A stretch of DNA of 64,000 bases from Ensifer sp. WSM1721 (GTDB taxonomy: Bacteria > Pseudomonadota > Alphaproteobacteria > Rhizobiales > Rhizobiaceae), in NCBI RefSeq assembly GCF_000513895.2, contig NZ_CP165782.1, forward strand, positions 806,001 to 870,000, written 5' to 3'. The notes under the pieces were generated by a model. It was not told the DNA's origin, searched no databases, and worked only from the letters and a program-made list of their open reading frames with translations. Made by a program: the position numbers and the translations under genes. Positions 15,999 through 24,818 of the stretch are shown here, piece by piece (position 1 is the stretch's first letter; each line of letters starts with the position of its first letter).

Positions 15999-16473
15999 CG
16001 TTATTTCCTTTTCCATGCCCTGCACACTGACCGGACCGACCTCGCGGAGGCTGCGCAGACAATAGGCGTATTACATTATTAATTGCTGATTTTGCAAATA
16101 ATGTAGGTTAGGTCATGCCACCGCATTTATTCCAACATGGGCGCGGCGCCTATAGCTAGTTTTAGCAGTTGCTGCAGTTCGTCCACACTTCAATTTGCAA
16201 TTGTCGTTGATCTTGGTACGAAGATATCACGAAACACAATCACTGTCTGGGACTTGCAGCGTCAACCCTTAAATGTCGTATATTAACATGCGTTGGGCGA
16301 ATGCGTGAGCGCTGGATGCAGGAAAAACTTGAACTTATGTTGTTTTGAATGTATCCGAGCGGCTAATTCCAGAAATCGGAGCTGATGGAGCCGCATCAAG
16401 CGGCGTTCCGGTTTCGTGTCGTTAATCATGCCGCGGCATGCTGCCGCGCTTCTTAAGTCGTAAAGGACAGGCT
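15999..16473. other. Long non-coding spacer upstream of rpoZ
   Basis: 475 bp without a gene and clearly less GC-rich than its surroundings. It holds an inverted repeat, ACATTATT (16073-16080) and AATAATGT (16097-16104), a likely promoter area near 16275 (AAATGTCGTATATTAA), and a perfect 14-bp palindrome CATGCCGCGGCATG (16427-16440) 33 bp upstream of rpoZ. It serves both the NYN gene and rpoZ and is long enough for a small RNA, though none is evident. Confidence 0.45.
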
Positions 16474-16878
16474 ATGGCCCGCGTCACCGTCGAAGATTGC
16501 ATTGACAAGGTCGAAAACCGATTCGAACTCGTCCTGCTTGCCAGCCATCGCGCGCGCCTGATTTCGCAAGGTGCCCCGATCACCGTTGATCGTGACAACG
16601 ACAAGAATCCGGTCGTTGCACTGCGAGAGATTGCCGACGAGACGCTCTCTCCCGGCGATCTGAAGGAAGACCTGATCCACTCGCTCCAGAAGCATGTGGA
16701 AGTGGACGAGCCGGAACCCGATGCGGCTGCGCTCGCTCAGACGGAAACCGCCGCTTTTGCCGAGGCTGCGGAGGAGGAGGACCAGCCGGAAGCGCTAACC
16801 TTCGACCGCATGTCCGAGGAGGAACTGCTGGCAGGTATCGAAGGTCTCGTTCCGCCGGAAAAGAGCGACGACTACTGA
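16474..16878 (+). CDS. rpoZ: DNA-directed RNA polymerase omega subunit
   Basis: 134 aa from the ATG at 16474, after AAAGGA. The core [20 protein letters not shown] and [20 protein letters not shown] is the standard omega sequence. The C-terminal 55 residues are an acidic Ala/Glu-rich tail seen in alphaproteobacterial omegas. Omega folds around the beta-prime C-terminus and forms part of the ppGpp site in proteobacterial RNA polymerase, which suits its place right before rel. A strong terminator follows. Confidence 0.97.
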   Translation: MARVTVEDCIDKVENRFELVLLASHRARLISQGAPITVDRDNDKNPVVALREIADETLSPGDLKEDLIHSLQKHVEVDEPEPDAAALAQTETAAFAEAAEEEDQPEALTFDRMSEEELLAGIEGLVPPEKSDDY

Positions 16879-16918
16879 GATCCGTTCGGGAACAGCCGTT
16901 CCAACGTGTTTTCGAAGC

Positions 16919-16952
16919 AGTGCGCCACTCGTATGATTGGCGCACTTTTTTG
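16919..16952 (+). terminator. Rho-independent terminator between rpoZ and rel
   Basis: AGTGCGCC and GGCGCACT form an 8-bp stem with a 12-nt loop, followed by TTTTTTG. It lies 40 bp past the rpoZ stop and only 30 bp before the rel start, so rel depends on read-through or on a promoter overlapping the hairpin. Confidence 0.88.
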
Positions 16953-16981
16953 TTTGCCTGATTTCACGGAGCCGCCAGCGG

Positions 16982-19207
16982 ATGATGCGCCAATACGAAC
17001 TCGTTGAGCGCGTGCAGAAATACAAGCCCGACGTCAACGAGGCCCTGCTCAACAAGGCCTATGTCTACGCGATGCAGAAGCATGGTCAGCAGAAGCGGGC
17101 AAGCGGCGATCCTTATATCTCTCATCCTCTCGAAGTCGCGGCGATCCTTACCGAAATGCATCTGGACGAGTCGACGATCGCCGTCGCCCTGCTGCACGAT
17201 ACGATCGAGGATACGACGGCGACACGGCAGGAGATCGACGAGCTCTTCGGGGAGGACATCGGCGCGCTGGTCGAGGGGCTGACCAAGATCAAGAAGCTCG
17301 ACCTCGTAACCAAAAAGGCGAAACAGGCGGAAAATCTCCGAAAGCTGCTGCTCGCCATATCCGACGACGTCCGCGTCCTCCTCGTCAAGCTTGCCGACCG
17401 ACTGCACAACATGCGCACGCTCGATCACATGTCGGCGGAGAAGCGCGCACGCATCTCCGAGGAGACGATGGACATCTATGCGCCGCTGGCCGGACGCATG
17501 GGCATGCAGGACATGCGCGAGGAGCTCGAAAATCTCGCGTTTCGCCATATCAATCCCGAGGCCTTCGAAACGGTTACGAGGAGGCTGGAAGAGCTCTCGC
17601 AGCGCAACGAGGGCCTGATCAAGAAGATCGAAGAAGAACTGAGTGAGCTGCTACAGGTGGAGGGCCTGAAGAATGCACTGGTGAAAGGGCGTCAGAAGAA
17701 GCCCTATTCCGTCTTCCGCAAAATGCAGTCGAAATCGCTCTCCTTCGAGCAGCTATCGGACGTCTGGGGCTTTCGCATCCTCGTCGACGACATTCCTTCG
17801 TGCTACCGAGCGCTCGGTATCGTGCACACCCGCTGGCGCGTCGTGCCAGGCCGCTTCAAGGATTATATTTCGACGCCGAAGCAGAACGACTATCAATCGC
17901 TCCACACGACGATCATCGGCCCGTCACGCCAGCGCATCGAACTGCAGATCCGCACGAAGCGCATGCATGAGATCGCGGAATACGGTATTGCGGCGCATGC
18001 GCTCTACAAGGATCGGGACATGGTCTCGGGGGATGCGACCCGCTCTCCGTCGTCGAATGCCTATTCCTGGCTGCGTCGGACGATCGAGTCGCTTGCCGAA
18101 GGCGACAATCCCGAGGAGTTCCTGGAGCACACGAAGCTCGAACTCTTCCAAGACCAGGTCTTCTGTTTCACCCCCAAGGGGCAGTTGATCGCGCTGCCGC
18201 GCGGTGCCACGCCGATCGACTTCGCCTATGCCGTCCATACGAACATCGGCGACACCTGCGTCGGCGCCAAGATCAACGGCCGCATCATGCCACTGGTAAC
18301 GCGGCTCAACAATGGCGACGAGGTGGAGATCATCCGCTCGGGCATCCAGGTGCCGCCGCCGGCTTGGGAGGAAATCGTCGTCACCGGCAAGGCGCGCGCG
18401 GCCATCCGCCGCGCGACACGCGCGGCCGTGCGCAAGCAATATGCTGGGCTCGGCTACCGCATCCTCGAACGCACCTTCGAGCGTGCCGGCAAGACGTTTT
18501 CGCGCGAGGCGCTGAAGCCGGTTCTTCATCGGCTCGGTCAGAAGGAAGTCGAGGATGCGATCGCCGCCGTCGGGCGCGGCGAGCTCTCCTCGCTCGACGT
18601 CCTGCGCGCCGTCTTCCCGGACCACCAGGATGAGCGCGTGACCGTCAAGCCCAGTGCCGACGACGGCTGGTTCAATATGCGCAGCGCCGCGGGCATGGTC
18701 TTCAAGCTGCCGGAACGCTCGAAGGAGGCGATCGCGGCGGAGCAGGCGGAAGGACCCGAAGCCTTGCCGATCCGCGGGCTCTCCGGCAATGCGGAGGTGC
18801 ATTTCAGTCCCGCGGGTGCCGTTCCCGGCGACCGGATCGTCGGCATCATGGACAAGGAAAAGGGCATCACCATTTACCCTATTCAGTCGCCCATCCTGCA
18901 GAAGTTCGACGAAGAGCCCGAGCGTTGGATCGACGTGCGCTGGGATCTCGACGAGGCGAACAGCAGCCGCTTCATGGCAAGAATCGCCGTCAGCGCCTTG
19001 AACGAACCCGGCACGCTTGCCGAGATCGCGCAGGCGATCGCGACAACCGACGTGAATATCCGCTCGCTATCCATGGGGCGCGTCGCCGCGGATTTCAGTG
19101 AGATGCAGTTCGACCTCGAAGTCTGGGACCTGCGTCAGCTCAACCATCTGATGGCGCAGCTCAAGGAATTGCCGAGCATTTCCATGGTCAAGCGCCTGTT
19201 CGATTAG
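16982..19207 (+). CDS. rel: Bifunctional (p)ppGpp synthetase/hydrolase
   Basis: 741 aa, the normal length of a long RSH protein, starting MMRQYELVERV (the second Met at 16985 is also possible). The hydrolase HD domain is intact: SHPLEVA at residues 47-53, LLHDTIEDTTA at 70-80. The synthetase domain shows RFKDYISTPKQNDYQSLHTT near residue 300. Then come a TGS domain (VFCFTPKGQLIALPRGATPI) near residue 400 and a C-terminal ACT domain (NEPGTLAEIAQAIATTDVNI) near residue 680. It makes and degrades the stringent alarmone in response to uncharged tRNA on ribosomes. Rhizobia usually have this single RSH enzyme. Confidence 0.97.
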   Translation: MMRQYELVERVQKYKPDVNEALLNKAYVYAMQKHGQQKRASGDPYISHPLEVAAILTEMHLDESTIAVALLHDTIEDTTATRQEIDELFGEDIGALVEGLTKIKKLDLVTKKAKQAENLRKLLLAISDDVRVLLVKLADRLHNMRTLDHMSAEKRARISEETMDIYAPLAGRMGMQDMREELENLAFRHINPEAFETVTRRLEELSQRNEGLIKKIEEELSELLQVEGLKNALVKGRQKKPYSVFRKMQSKSLSFEQLSDVWGFRILVDDIPSCYRALGIVHTRWRVVPGRFKDYISTPKQNDYQSLHTTIIGPSRQRIELQIRTKRMHEIAEYGIAAHALYKDRDMVSGDATRSPSSNAYSWLRRTIESLAEGDNPEEFLEHTKLELFQDQVFCFTPKGQLIALPRGATPIDFAYAVHTNIGDTCVGAKINGRIMPLVTRLNNGDEVEIIRSGIQVPPPAWEEIVVTGKARAAIRRATRAAVRKQYAGLGYRILERTFERAGKTFSREALKPVLHRLGQKEVEDAIAAVGRGELSSLDVLRAVFPDHQDERVTVKPSADDGWFNMRSAAGMVFKLPERSKEAIAAEQAEGPEALPIRGLSGNAEVHFSPAGAVPGDRIVGIMDKEKGITIYPIQSPILQKFDEEPERWIDVRWDLDEANSSRFMARIAVSALNEPGTLAEIAQAIATTDVNIRSLSMGRVAADFSEMQFDLEVWDLRQLNHLMAQLKELPSISMVKRLFD

Positions 19208-19422
19208 GGTGCGCACCCGCTGGCGGCGTCGCAAGGCTCCGCCACCGCAAAACGCGTCAGGATTCAGCGCTTTCCTATGCAATTGCCTTCGAAATGGGCA
19301 ACGCACGGCGCAGAAGTGATTTGCCATGCATGTCATGCATGGCTGCCGCCGCATCCTGGCGCTGGTGGCGAGCCGGCCTCTGAACTATCTTTCGCATTGG
19401 GAGGTAAACGAAGAGGTTTGCC

Positions 19423-19575
19423 ATGTTCAAGCAGTTGAAGAAAATCACCCGTGCGCTGCACATTCCCACCGTCGAAGAGCGCGAGATCGCCTATCTGAAC
19501 GGTTCCGTCGATCGCATCGACCTCGAATACCGTCAGCGTCAGATCGATCGCGGCCTGTTCCGCAAGGGTTTCTGA
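19423..19575 (+). CDS. DUF3563 family miniprotein
   Basis: 50 aa with GAAGAGG upstream of the ATG at 19423. The sequence starts MFKQLKKITRALHIPTVEER, continues EIAYLNGSVDRIDLEYRQRQ and ends IDRGLFRKGF, the compact DUF3563 pattern found in many alpha- and betaproteobacteria. It is basic, mostly helical and has no membrane segment. No function is known. The gene stands alone, followed by an interspersed palindromic element. Confidence 0.82.
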   Translation: MFKQLKKITRALHIPTVEEREIAYLNGSVDRIDLEYRQRQIDRGLFRKGF

Positions 19576-19802
19576 TCCGAAAACGTGAGCGCGTCGCGAC
19601 GGCACGCAGAGATTGTTTCGCGGGCTTGCGCCCAATCTCGACCGTGGCGCAGCCGATAATCTGCCAGCGTGAAAGCGATGAACGCCGAGCTATGCATTTT
19701 CAGAGTGGCTCGGATGTGTAATTTTGCCGCCTGCCGCATCGGCTTGCGCCCGGCTTGCGTCGCGCCTATCTTGCGGCCATCAAAAGGCGGAGAGGCCGCC
19801 TG

Positions 19803-19905
19803 CTGCATGATTCCTCGAATCGGAATTGATTTAAGGACAAGACATGCAGCAATTCAAAGTGCTACAGCGACCTTTGCGCGCCAGATAAGACGCGCGGCGC
19901 TGTAG
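19803..19905 (+). repeat. RIME-like intergenic palindromic element, copy 1
   Basis: The unit holds TTTAAGGACAAGACATGCAG, AATTCAAAGTG and a hairpin with arms CTACAGCG (19862-19869) and CGCTGTAG (19898-19905). The same unit is found in reverse orientation at 23518-23619. Its layout fits the rhizobial intergenic mosaic elements (RIME type). It fills most of the gap between the DUF3563 gene and the DUF2062 gene. Confidence 0.75.
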
Positions 19906-19924
19906 ATGCGATCATGACGGCAGA

Positions 19925-20482
19925 ATGTTATTCAGGCGCAGAGAACCGGTAACGATATCCGAAAGGCTTCGTGCTTTCTTCTGGCCGCGCAAGGGGCTTT
20001 CGCGCGGTCTGCGCTATGTTGTGCTTCGCGTCCTCCGTCTGAAATCGTCTCCTCACTCGATCGCCGTCGGCGTGGCGGCGGGGGCCGCTTCGTCCCTTAC
20101 GCCGTTCTTCGGCTTTCACATCGTTTTCGCGGTTATCATCGCCGCGCTCTTCTCCGGCAACCTGCTCGCCGCGGTGATCACGACTGCACTTGCCAATCCG
20201 ATTACCATTCCGGTGATCCTGGCGGCGTCCTACGAGCTCGGCACGGCCCTTATGGAGCCGCAGGCCGTTCCGGCCATCAGCGGCCCGGAGATCGCCCGCA
20301 TGATTGAGCGGCTGGACCTCGCCGAGCTGTGGGGCCCGCTCTTCAAGCCGATGATCGTCGGCTCGCTGCCGCTGGCCACCGGCGGCGCCTTGATCTTCTA
20401 CCCGCTTTCCTATCAGGCGGCCCGGCTTTTCCAGGAGCGGCGCCGGCGGGCTCGTGCGCAAAGGGTCGGAACTCCATCATGA
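19925..20482 (+). CDS. DUF2062 membrane protein
   Basis: 185 aa. It has two or three hydrophobic segments: [20 protein letters not shown] near residue 40, [20 protein letters not shown] near residue 63 and [20 protein letters not shown] near residue 140. The motif [17 protein letters not shown] and [11 protein letters not shown] are the DUF2062 hallmarks. The C-terminus is Arg-rich and probably cytoplasmic. The function is not established. The stop overlaps the acpS start (ATGA), so the two are translated together and share the downstream lipid/secretion/RNA-processing cluster. Confidence 0.88.
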   Translation: MLFRRREPVTISERLRAFFWPRKGLSRGLRYVVLRVLRLKSSPHSIAVGVAAGAASSLTPFFGFHIVFAVIIAALFSGNLLAAVITTALANPITIPVILAASYELGTALMEPQAVPAISGPEIARMIERLDLAELWGPLFKPMIVGSLPLATGGALIFYPLSYQAARLFQERRRRARAQRVGTPS

Positions 20483-20898
20483 TTATCGGTATCGGGAGCG
20501 ATCTCATCGATATTCGCCGCATCGAAAATTCGCTTCAGCGTTTCGGTGAGCGTTTCGTCAACCGGTGCTTTACCGATATCGAGATCGCCAAATCGGAGGG
20601 CCGCAAGAATCGTGCGGCGTCCTATGCCAAGCGCTTCGCGGCCAAGGAGGCCTGTTCGAAGGCGCTGGGTACGGGGCTTGCGCAAGGGGTCCTCTGGAAG
20701 GACATGGGAGTCGTCAATATGCCGGGCGGAAAGCCGACGATGCAGTTGACCGGAGGCGCAGCCGCACGCCTCCAGCAGATCCTACCCGTCGGGCACCGTG
20801 CCACCATTCATCTGACGATCACCGACGATTTCCCGTTGGCACAAGCTTTCGTGATTATCGAGGCGGTTCCGGTTGCCCCCGCCGAGGGAACGGTTTAG
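20479..20898 (+). CDS. acpS: Holo-[acyl-carrier-protein] synthase
   Basis: 139 aa. The N-terminal [20 protein letters not shown] carries the metal-binding Asp, and [16 protein letters not shown] near residue 55 carries the Glu and Lys that act on coenzyme A. It moves the 4'-phosphopantetheine arm from CoA to a Ser of acyl carrier protein, switching on fatty acid synthesis. It overlaps the DUF2062 gene by 4 nt and leads the block of lepB, rnc and era. Confidence 0.96.
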   Translation: MIIGIGSDLIDIRRIENSLQRFGERFVNRCFTDIEIAKSEGRKNRAASYAKRFAAKEACSKALGTGLAQGVLWKDMGVVNMPGGKPTMQLTGGAAARLQQILPVGHRATIHLTITDDFPLAQAFVIIEAVPVAPAEGTV

Positions 20899-21054
20899 AG
20901 CACTTGCCGGACCGACCGTCGCTTGAAGCATGGAGCTCCCGCGACATATAGGGTCGAATTCGCGCGGTGATGCGCAGCACGCGTCCGAGGCGCAAACGAA
21001 AGTTGAAGCGTGAAAACCAGGTGCCCTGGGCAGGATGACAAGGAAGAACTGAGC

Positions 21055-21798
21055 GTGGCAGAAAAGACAGAAACGAAGCAGAGCGGCCTCTGGGAAAATG
21101 TGAAGGTCATCATCCAGGCGCTGCTCTTGGCCGTGGTCATTCGGACCGTCTTCTTCCAGCCCTTCACCATTCCGTCGGGGTCTATGATGCCGACGCTGCT
21201 CGTCGGCGACTACATCTTCGTCAACAAGTTCGCCTACGGCTATTCGAAATACTCGCTGCCTTTTTCGCCGAATCTTTTCAGCGGCAGAATCTTCGCAAGC
21301 GAGCCGCAGCGCGGCGATATCGTCGTCTTCCGCTTCCCGCCCAACCCCGACATCGACTACATCAAGCGTCTCGTCGGCCTTCCGGGCGACCGCATCCAGG
21401 TCAGAAACAGCATCCTCTACGTCAACGACAAGCCCGTCGAACGCGTGCCGGACGGCACCTTCCGCGCGGATGATCAGTACGACACCGGCGGCGACGTTCC
21501 AGTCTATCGCGAGACGATGGACAACGGCATGTCTTACGACACGCTCGACCAGTTTCCCGATTCGCGCGGCGACAATACCCGCGAATTCATCGTACCAGAC
21601 GGACACTATTTCATGATGGGCGACAACCGCGACAACTCGGCCGATAGCCGTTTCGACGTCGGTTTCGTTCCGGCGGAAAACCTGGTCGGCCGCGCAAGCC
21701 TGATCTTCTTCTCGCTCGGCAACGATACGTCCTTCCGCGAAGTGTGGAAGTGGCCGGCGAACCTGCGTTACGATCGCCTGTTCAAGGTCGTCGAATGA
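21055..21798 (+). CDS. lepB: Signal peptidase I
   Basis: 247 aa from the GTG at 21055, preceded by AAGGAAGAA; another GTG at 21010 would give 262 aa, and the choice is not certain. There is one N-terminal membrane anchor (VIIQALLLAVVIRTVFFQPF). The catalytic Ser lies in IPSGSMMPTLLVGDYIFVNK and the Lys general base in DIDYIKRLVGLPGDRI. The box GHYFMMGDNRDNSADSRF completes the active site. It removes signal peptides from exported proteins on the periplasmic face. The stop overlaps the rnc start (ATGA). Confidence 0.96.
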   Translation: MAEKTETKQSGLWENVKVIIQALLLAVVIRTVFFQPFTIPSGSMMPTLLVGDYIFVNKFAYGYSKYSLPFSPNLFSGRIFASEPQRGDIVVFRFPPNPDIDYIKRLVGLPGDRIQVRNSILYVNDKPVERVPDGTFRADDQYDTGGDVPVYRETMDNGMSYDTLDQFPDSRGDNTREFIVPDGHYFMMGDNRDNSADSRFDVGFVPAENLVGRASLIFFSLGNDTSFREVWKWPANLRYDRLFKVVE

Positions 21799-22514
21799 TG
21801 AAGGGGCGCTCTTTGAGCGCGGAGGACCGGGCGAGGCTCGAGGCCGCGATCGGTTACCAGTTTGCCGAAAAGGAGCGTCTCGACCGGGCGCTGACGCATT
21901 CGAGCGCCCGCAGCGGGCGAGCAATCAACTACCAGCGGCTCGAATTCCTGGGCGACCGAGTATTGGGGCTATGTGTGGCAGAACTTCTGTTCCAGACCTT
22001 TGTCAATGCGAACGAGGGCGAGCTTTCGGTCCGCCTGAACCAGCTCGTGAGCGCGGAGAGTTGCGCGAACGTGGCGGACGAATTGTCGCTGCACGAATTC
22101 ATCCGCACGGGATCGGACGTCAAGAAGATCACCGGCAAGCACATGATGAACGTACGCGCCGATGTGGTAGAGTCACTGATCGCCGCGATCTATCTCGACG
22201 GAGGCATCGAGGCGGCGCGCCGCTTCGTCCTGCAGCATTGGACGCGCCGCGCCGCGAGCGCGGATGGCGCCCGCCGTGATGCGAAGACGGAACTGCAGGA
22301 ATGGGCGCACGCCAAATTCGGCGTTGCGCCGAAATACAGGACGGACGATCGCTCCGGCCCCGATCACGATCCGCGTTTCACTGTGACGGTCGAGGTCGAC
22401 GGGCTGGCACCCGAGACGGGGATCGATCGCTCCAAGCGCGGCGCCGAGCAAATCGCCGCCACGAGATTGCTGGAACGCGAAGGTGTTTGGCAGAAACGAT
22501 CTGCCGGAAATTGA
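21795..22514 (+). CDS. rnc: Ribonuclease III
   Basis: 239 aa. The signature QRLEFLGDRVLGLCVAELLF near residue 40 and the second acidic site DVVESLIAAIYLDGG near residue 115 form the Mg-dependent catalytic centre. Residues 155-235 are a double-stranded RNA-binding domain (KTELQEWAHAKFGVAPKYRT). It processes rRNA precursors and structured or antisense RNA. It is coupled to lepB by a 4-nt overlap and lies 8 bp before era, the usual bacterial order. Confidence 0.97.
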   Translation: MMKGRSLSAEDRARLEAAIGYQFAEKERLDRALTHSSARSGRAINYQRLEFLGDRVLGLCVAELLFQTFVNANEGELSVRLNQLVSAESCANVADELSLHEFIRTGSDVKKITGKHMMNVRADVVESLIAAIYLDGGIEAARRFVLQHWTRRAASADGARRDAKTELQEWAHAKFGVAPKYRTDDRSGPDHDPRFTVTVEVDGLAPETGIDRSKRGAEQIAATRLLEREGVWQKRSAGN

Positions 22515-22522
22515 CGGAAGCC

Positions 22523-23452
22523 ATGACGGATAAGGAAATTGATACGGCCGCCGGCGGCGCGCCGACCCGCTCGGGCTTCGTGGCGCTGATCGGCGCGACG
22601 AACGCCGGCAAATCGACATTGGTCAACCGCCTCGTCGGCGCGAAGGTGTCCATAGTCAGTCACAAGGTCCAGACGACACGTGCGATCATCCGCGGCATTG
22701 CCATTCACGACAACGCTCAGATCGTCTTCATGGACACGCCCGGCATCTTCAAGCCGCGGCGCCGGCTCGACCGCGCCATGGTCACCACCGCCTGGGGCGG
22801 CGCAAAGGATGCCGATGTCGTGATGCTGCTGATCGACAGCGAACGCGGACTCAAGGGCGATGCCGAGGCGATCCTCGAAGGCTTAAAGGAAGTGCCGCAG
22901 CCGAAGGTCCTGGTGCTCAACAAGGTCGACCGGGTGCGCCCGGAGGAACTGCTGAAGCTCGCGGCCGCGGCAAATGAGGCCGTCGCTTTCGAGCGCACCT
23001 TCATGATCTCGGCACTCAACGGCTCGGGCTGCGACGACCTTATGGCTTATCTGGCCAAGGCGCTGCCGGAGGGCCCCTGGTATTATCCGGAGGATCAGAT
23101 CTCCGATCTGCCGATGCGCCAGCTCGCTGCCGAGATCACTCGCGAGAAACTATTCCTGCGACTGCATCAGGAGCTTCCCTACGCATCACACGTGGAGACC
23201 GAGAAGTGGGAAGAGCGCAAGGACGGCTCGGTGCGAATCGAGCAGGTGATCTACGTGGAGCGCGAGAGCCAGAAGAAGATCGCGCTCGGCAAGGGCGGGG
23301 AGGCGATCAAGGCGATCTCCACCGCAGCCCGCAAGGAAATCTCGGAAATTCTGGAGCAGCCCGTGCACCTCTTCCTGTTCGTGAAGGTGCGTGAGAACTG
23401 GGGCGACGATCCGGAGCGCTTCCGCGAAATGGGGCTCGATTTCCCGAGATAG
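22523..23452 (+). CDS. era: GTPase Era
   Basis: 309 aa, the typical length. G1 is GATNAGKSTLVNRL near residue 26, G2 includes KVQTTRAIIRG, G3 is FMDTPGIF, G4 is LNKVDRV and G5 lies around MISALNGSGCDDL. The C-terminal KH domain has EKWEERKDGSVRIEQVIYVE and GKGGEAIKAISTAARKEI. It binds 16S rRNA near its 3' end and assists assembly of the 30S subunit. In many alphaproteobacteria recO follows directly; here recO lies 14 kb further on. Confidence 0.97.
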   Translation: MTDKEIDTAAGGAPTRSGFVALIGATNAGKSTLVNRLVGAKVSIVSHKVQTTRAIIRGIAIHDNAQIVFMDTPGIFKPRRRLDRAMVTTAWGGAKDADVVMLLIDSERGLKGDAEAILEGLKEVPQPKVLVLNKVDRVRPEELLKLAAAANEAVAFERTFMISALNGSGCDDLMAYLAKALPEGPWYYPEDQISDLPMRQLAAEITREKLFLRLHQELPYASHVETEKWEERKDGSVRIEQVIYVERESQKKIALGKGGEAIKAISTAARKEISEILEQPVHLFLFVKVRENWGDDPERFREMGLDFPR

Positions 23453-23465
23453 GCATTGCCGCTCA

Positions 23466-23510
23466 GATCACGAGGATTTTAGGTCGGATCGACCTAAAAT
23501 CGTGAACGTG
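23466..23510. repeat. Palindromic hairpin module downstream of era
   Basis: GATCACG at the left pairs with CGTGATC at the right, and inside them ATTTTAGGTC faces GACCTAAAAT across 5 nt. The long AT-rich stem lies 14 bp past the era stop and directly before the RIME-like copy, so it is probably another module of the same mosaic element and may act as a transcript end. Confidence 0.7.
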
Positions 23511-23517
23511 ATCGATA

Positions 23518-23619
23518 CTACAGCGCCGTGCGTCTTTTCAGACGCACAAGGGACGCTGTAGCACTTTGAATTGCTGCATGTTTTTGTCCTTAAATCGGCT
23601 ACGATTTAAGGAAACATGC
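23518..23619 (-). repeat. RIME-like intergenic palindromic element, copy 2
   Basis: Reverse-oriented copy of 19803-19905. Arms CTACAGCG (23518-23525) and CGCTGTAG (23554-23561) enclose an inner hairpin GTGCGTCTTTTCAGACGCAC. Then come CACTTTGAATTGCTGCATG and a second stem in which CCTTAAATCG faces CGATTTAAGG. It lies between the convergent era and arsH genes. Confidence 0.78.
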
Positions 23620-23630
23620 AGTAAAAGTTA

Positions 23631-23678
23631 GCGCGGGTTGCGGGCGGAAAACCGTGCACACTTTTCCTCGTCCCGCGC
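23631..23678. repeat. Two-tier stem-loop repeat at the end of arsH
   Basis: Outer arms GCGCGGG and CCCGCGC, inner arms GGAAAA (23646-23651) and TTTTCC (23662-23667). The reverse complement closely matches 47371-47414 inside the nad operon, so this is a dispersed repeat family. It touches the arsH stop codon and may end the ars transcript. Confidence 0.72.
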
Positions 23679-24403
23679 TAGATCTTCGCCAAATTGACGC
23701 GCTGTTCGAGCTCGGCGGCCGCCTCCTTGCGCTCGCTGTAACGGTCCGTCAGGTAGGCGGAGCAGTCGCGCGTCAGAAGCGTGAATTTCATCAGCTCTTC
23801 CATGACGTCGACGACGCGGTCGTAATAGCTCGACGGCTTCATGCGGCCATTGGCATCGAATTCCTGGAACGCCTTCGCGACGGAAGACTGATTGGGAATT
23901 GTAATCATGCGCATCCATCGGCCGAGGATGCGCATCTGATTGACGGCGTTGAAGCTCTGCGATCCGCCCGAAACCTGCATCACGGCCAGCGTCTTTCCCT
24001 GCGTCGGCCGGATCGATCCTGTCGATAGCGGAATCCAATCGATCTGGGCTTTCATGATCCCGGTCATCGCTCCGTGGCGTTCCGGGCTCACCCAGACCTG
24101 TCCTTCGGACCAGATCGATAATTCTCGCAGTTCCTGCACCTTGGGATGGCTTGCCGGTGCTGCATCGGGCAGCGGCAAACCGGCGGGATCGAAGATTTTC
24201 ACCTCCGCGCCGAAAAACTCGAGCAGGCGGCGGGCCTCGTGCGCCAAAAGGCGGCTGTAGGACACCGTCCGCAACGATCCATAGAGAATCAGGATGCGTG
24301 GCTTGTGCGTCGAAAGCGTTGGGCGCAGCGCGTCGCTGTCCGGCGGCCGCAGTTGCTGCAAGTTCGCGGAGGGGAGGTGGCCGTCGAAATTGCCCTCAGA
24401 CAA
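23678..24403 (-). CDS. arsH: ArsH, NADPH-dependent FMN reductase of arsenic resistance
   Basis: 241 aa from a TTG start at 24403 inside the end of arsC (8-bp overlap); no in-frame ATG lies before the flavodoxin fold. The FMN phosphate loop is [20 protein letters not shown] near residue 37, and [20 protein letters not shown] followed by VSGGSQSF are ArsH hallmarks. ArsH proteins are NADPH:FMN oxidoreductases that oxidise organoarsenicals or make H2O2, and the S. meliloti protein has been studied. It is the last gene of the ars operon. Confidence 0.94.
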   Translation of the reverse strand: MSEGNFDGHLPSANLQQLRPPDSDALRPTLSTHKPRILILYGSLRTVSYSRLLAHEARRLLEFFGAEVKIFDPAGLPLPDAAPASHPKVQELRELSIWSEGQVWVSPERHGAMTGIMKAQIDWIPLSTGSIRPTQGKTLAVMQVSGGSQSFNAVNQMRILGRWMRMITIPNQSSVAKAFQEFDANGRMKPSSYYDRVVDVMEELMKFTLLTRDCSAYLTDRYSERKEAAAELEQRVNLAKI

Positions 24404-24818
24404 TGCGCTTGCCTTCTGAATCGAGCACGGCTTCGCCGTCTTCCTTGGAGAATGGTCCCTTGTGGGTATCCGGCAGGATGTCGAGCACGACTTCCGACGG
24501 GCGGCAAAGGCGTGTGCCCAGCGGAGTGACCACGAAGGGGCGATTGATCAGGATCGGGTGTTCGACCATCGCATCGAGCAGTTCCTCTTCGCCGAGCGCG
24601 GGATTACCGAGCTCGAGCTCTTCGAACGGTGTTCCTTTTTCACGAATGGCCTCGCGCACCGTCAGTCCCGCGGCCGCGATCATCGACTTCAGCTCTGCGC
24701 GCGATGGCGGTTCGTCGAGATAGGCGACAATGGTCGGCTCGATGCCGGCGTTGCGGATCATCGCCAGCGTGTTGCGCGAGGTGCCGCAGGCCGGATTGTG
24801 ATAGATGGTGACGTTCAT
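24396..24818 (-). CDS. arsC: Arsenate reductase, glutaredoxin-dependent type
   Basis: 140 aa. The catalytic Cys is in [20 protein letters not shown] at residue 12, with the Arg-rich site [18 protein letters not shown] near residue 95, as in the plasmid R773 ArsC family. It reduces arsenate to arsenite with glutathione and glutaredoxin. It overlaps aqpS by 4 nt (ATGA) and arsH by 8 nt. Confidence 0.95.
   Translation of the reverse strand: MNVTIYHNPACGTSRNTLAMIRNAGIEPTIVAYLDEPPSRAELKSMIAAAGLTVREAIREKGTPFEELELGNPALGEEELLDAMVEHPILINRPFVVTPLGTRLCRPSEVVLDILPDTHKGPFSKEDGEAVLDSEGKRIV

Noticed and set aside
14833..16473. A tmRNA gene near smpB
   Set aside because: No alphaproteobacterial two-piece tmRNA features (tag beginning AANDN, T-arm, CCA end) were found on either strand here.
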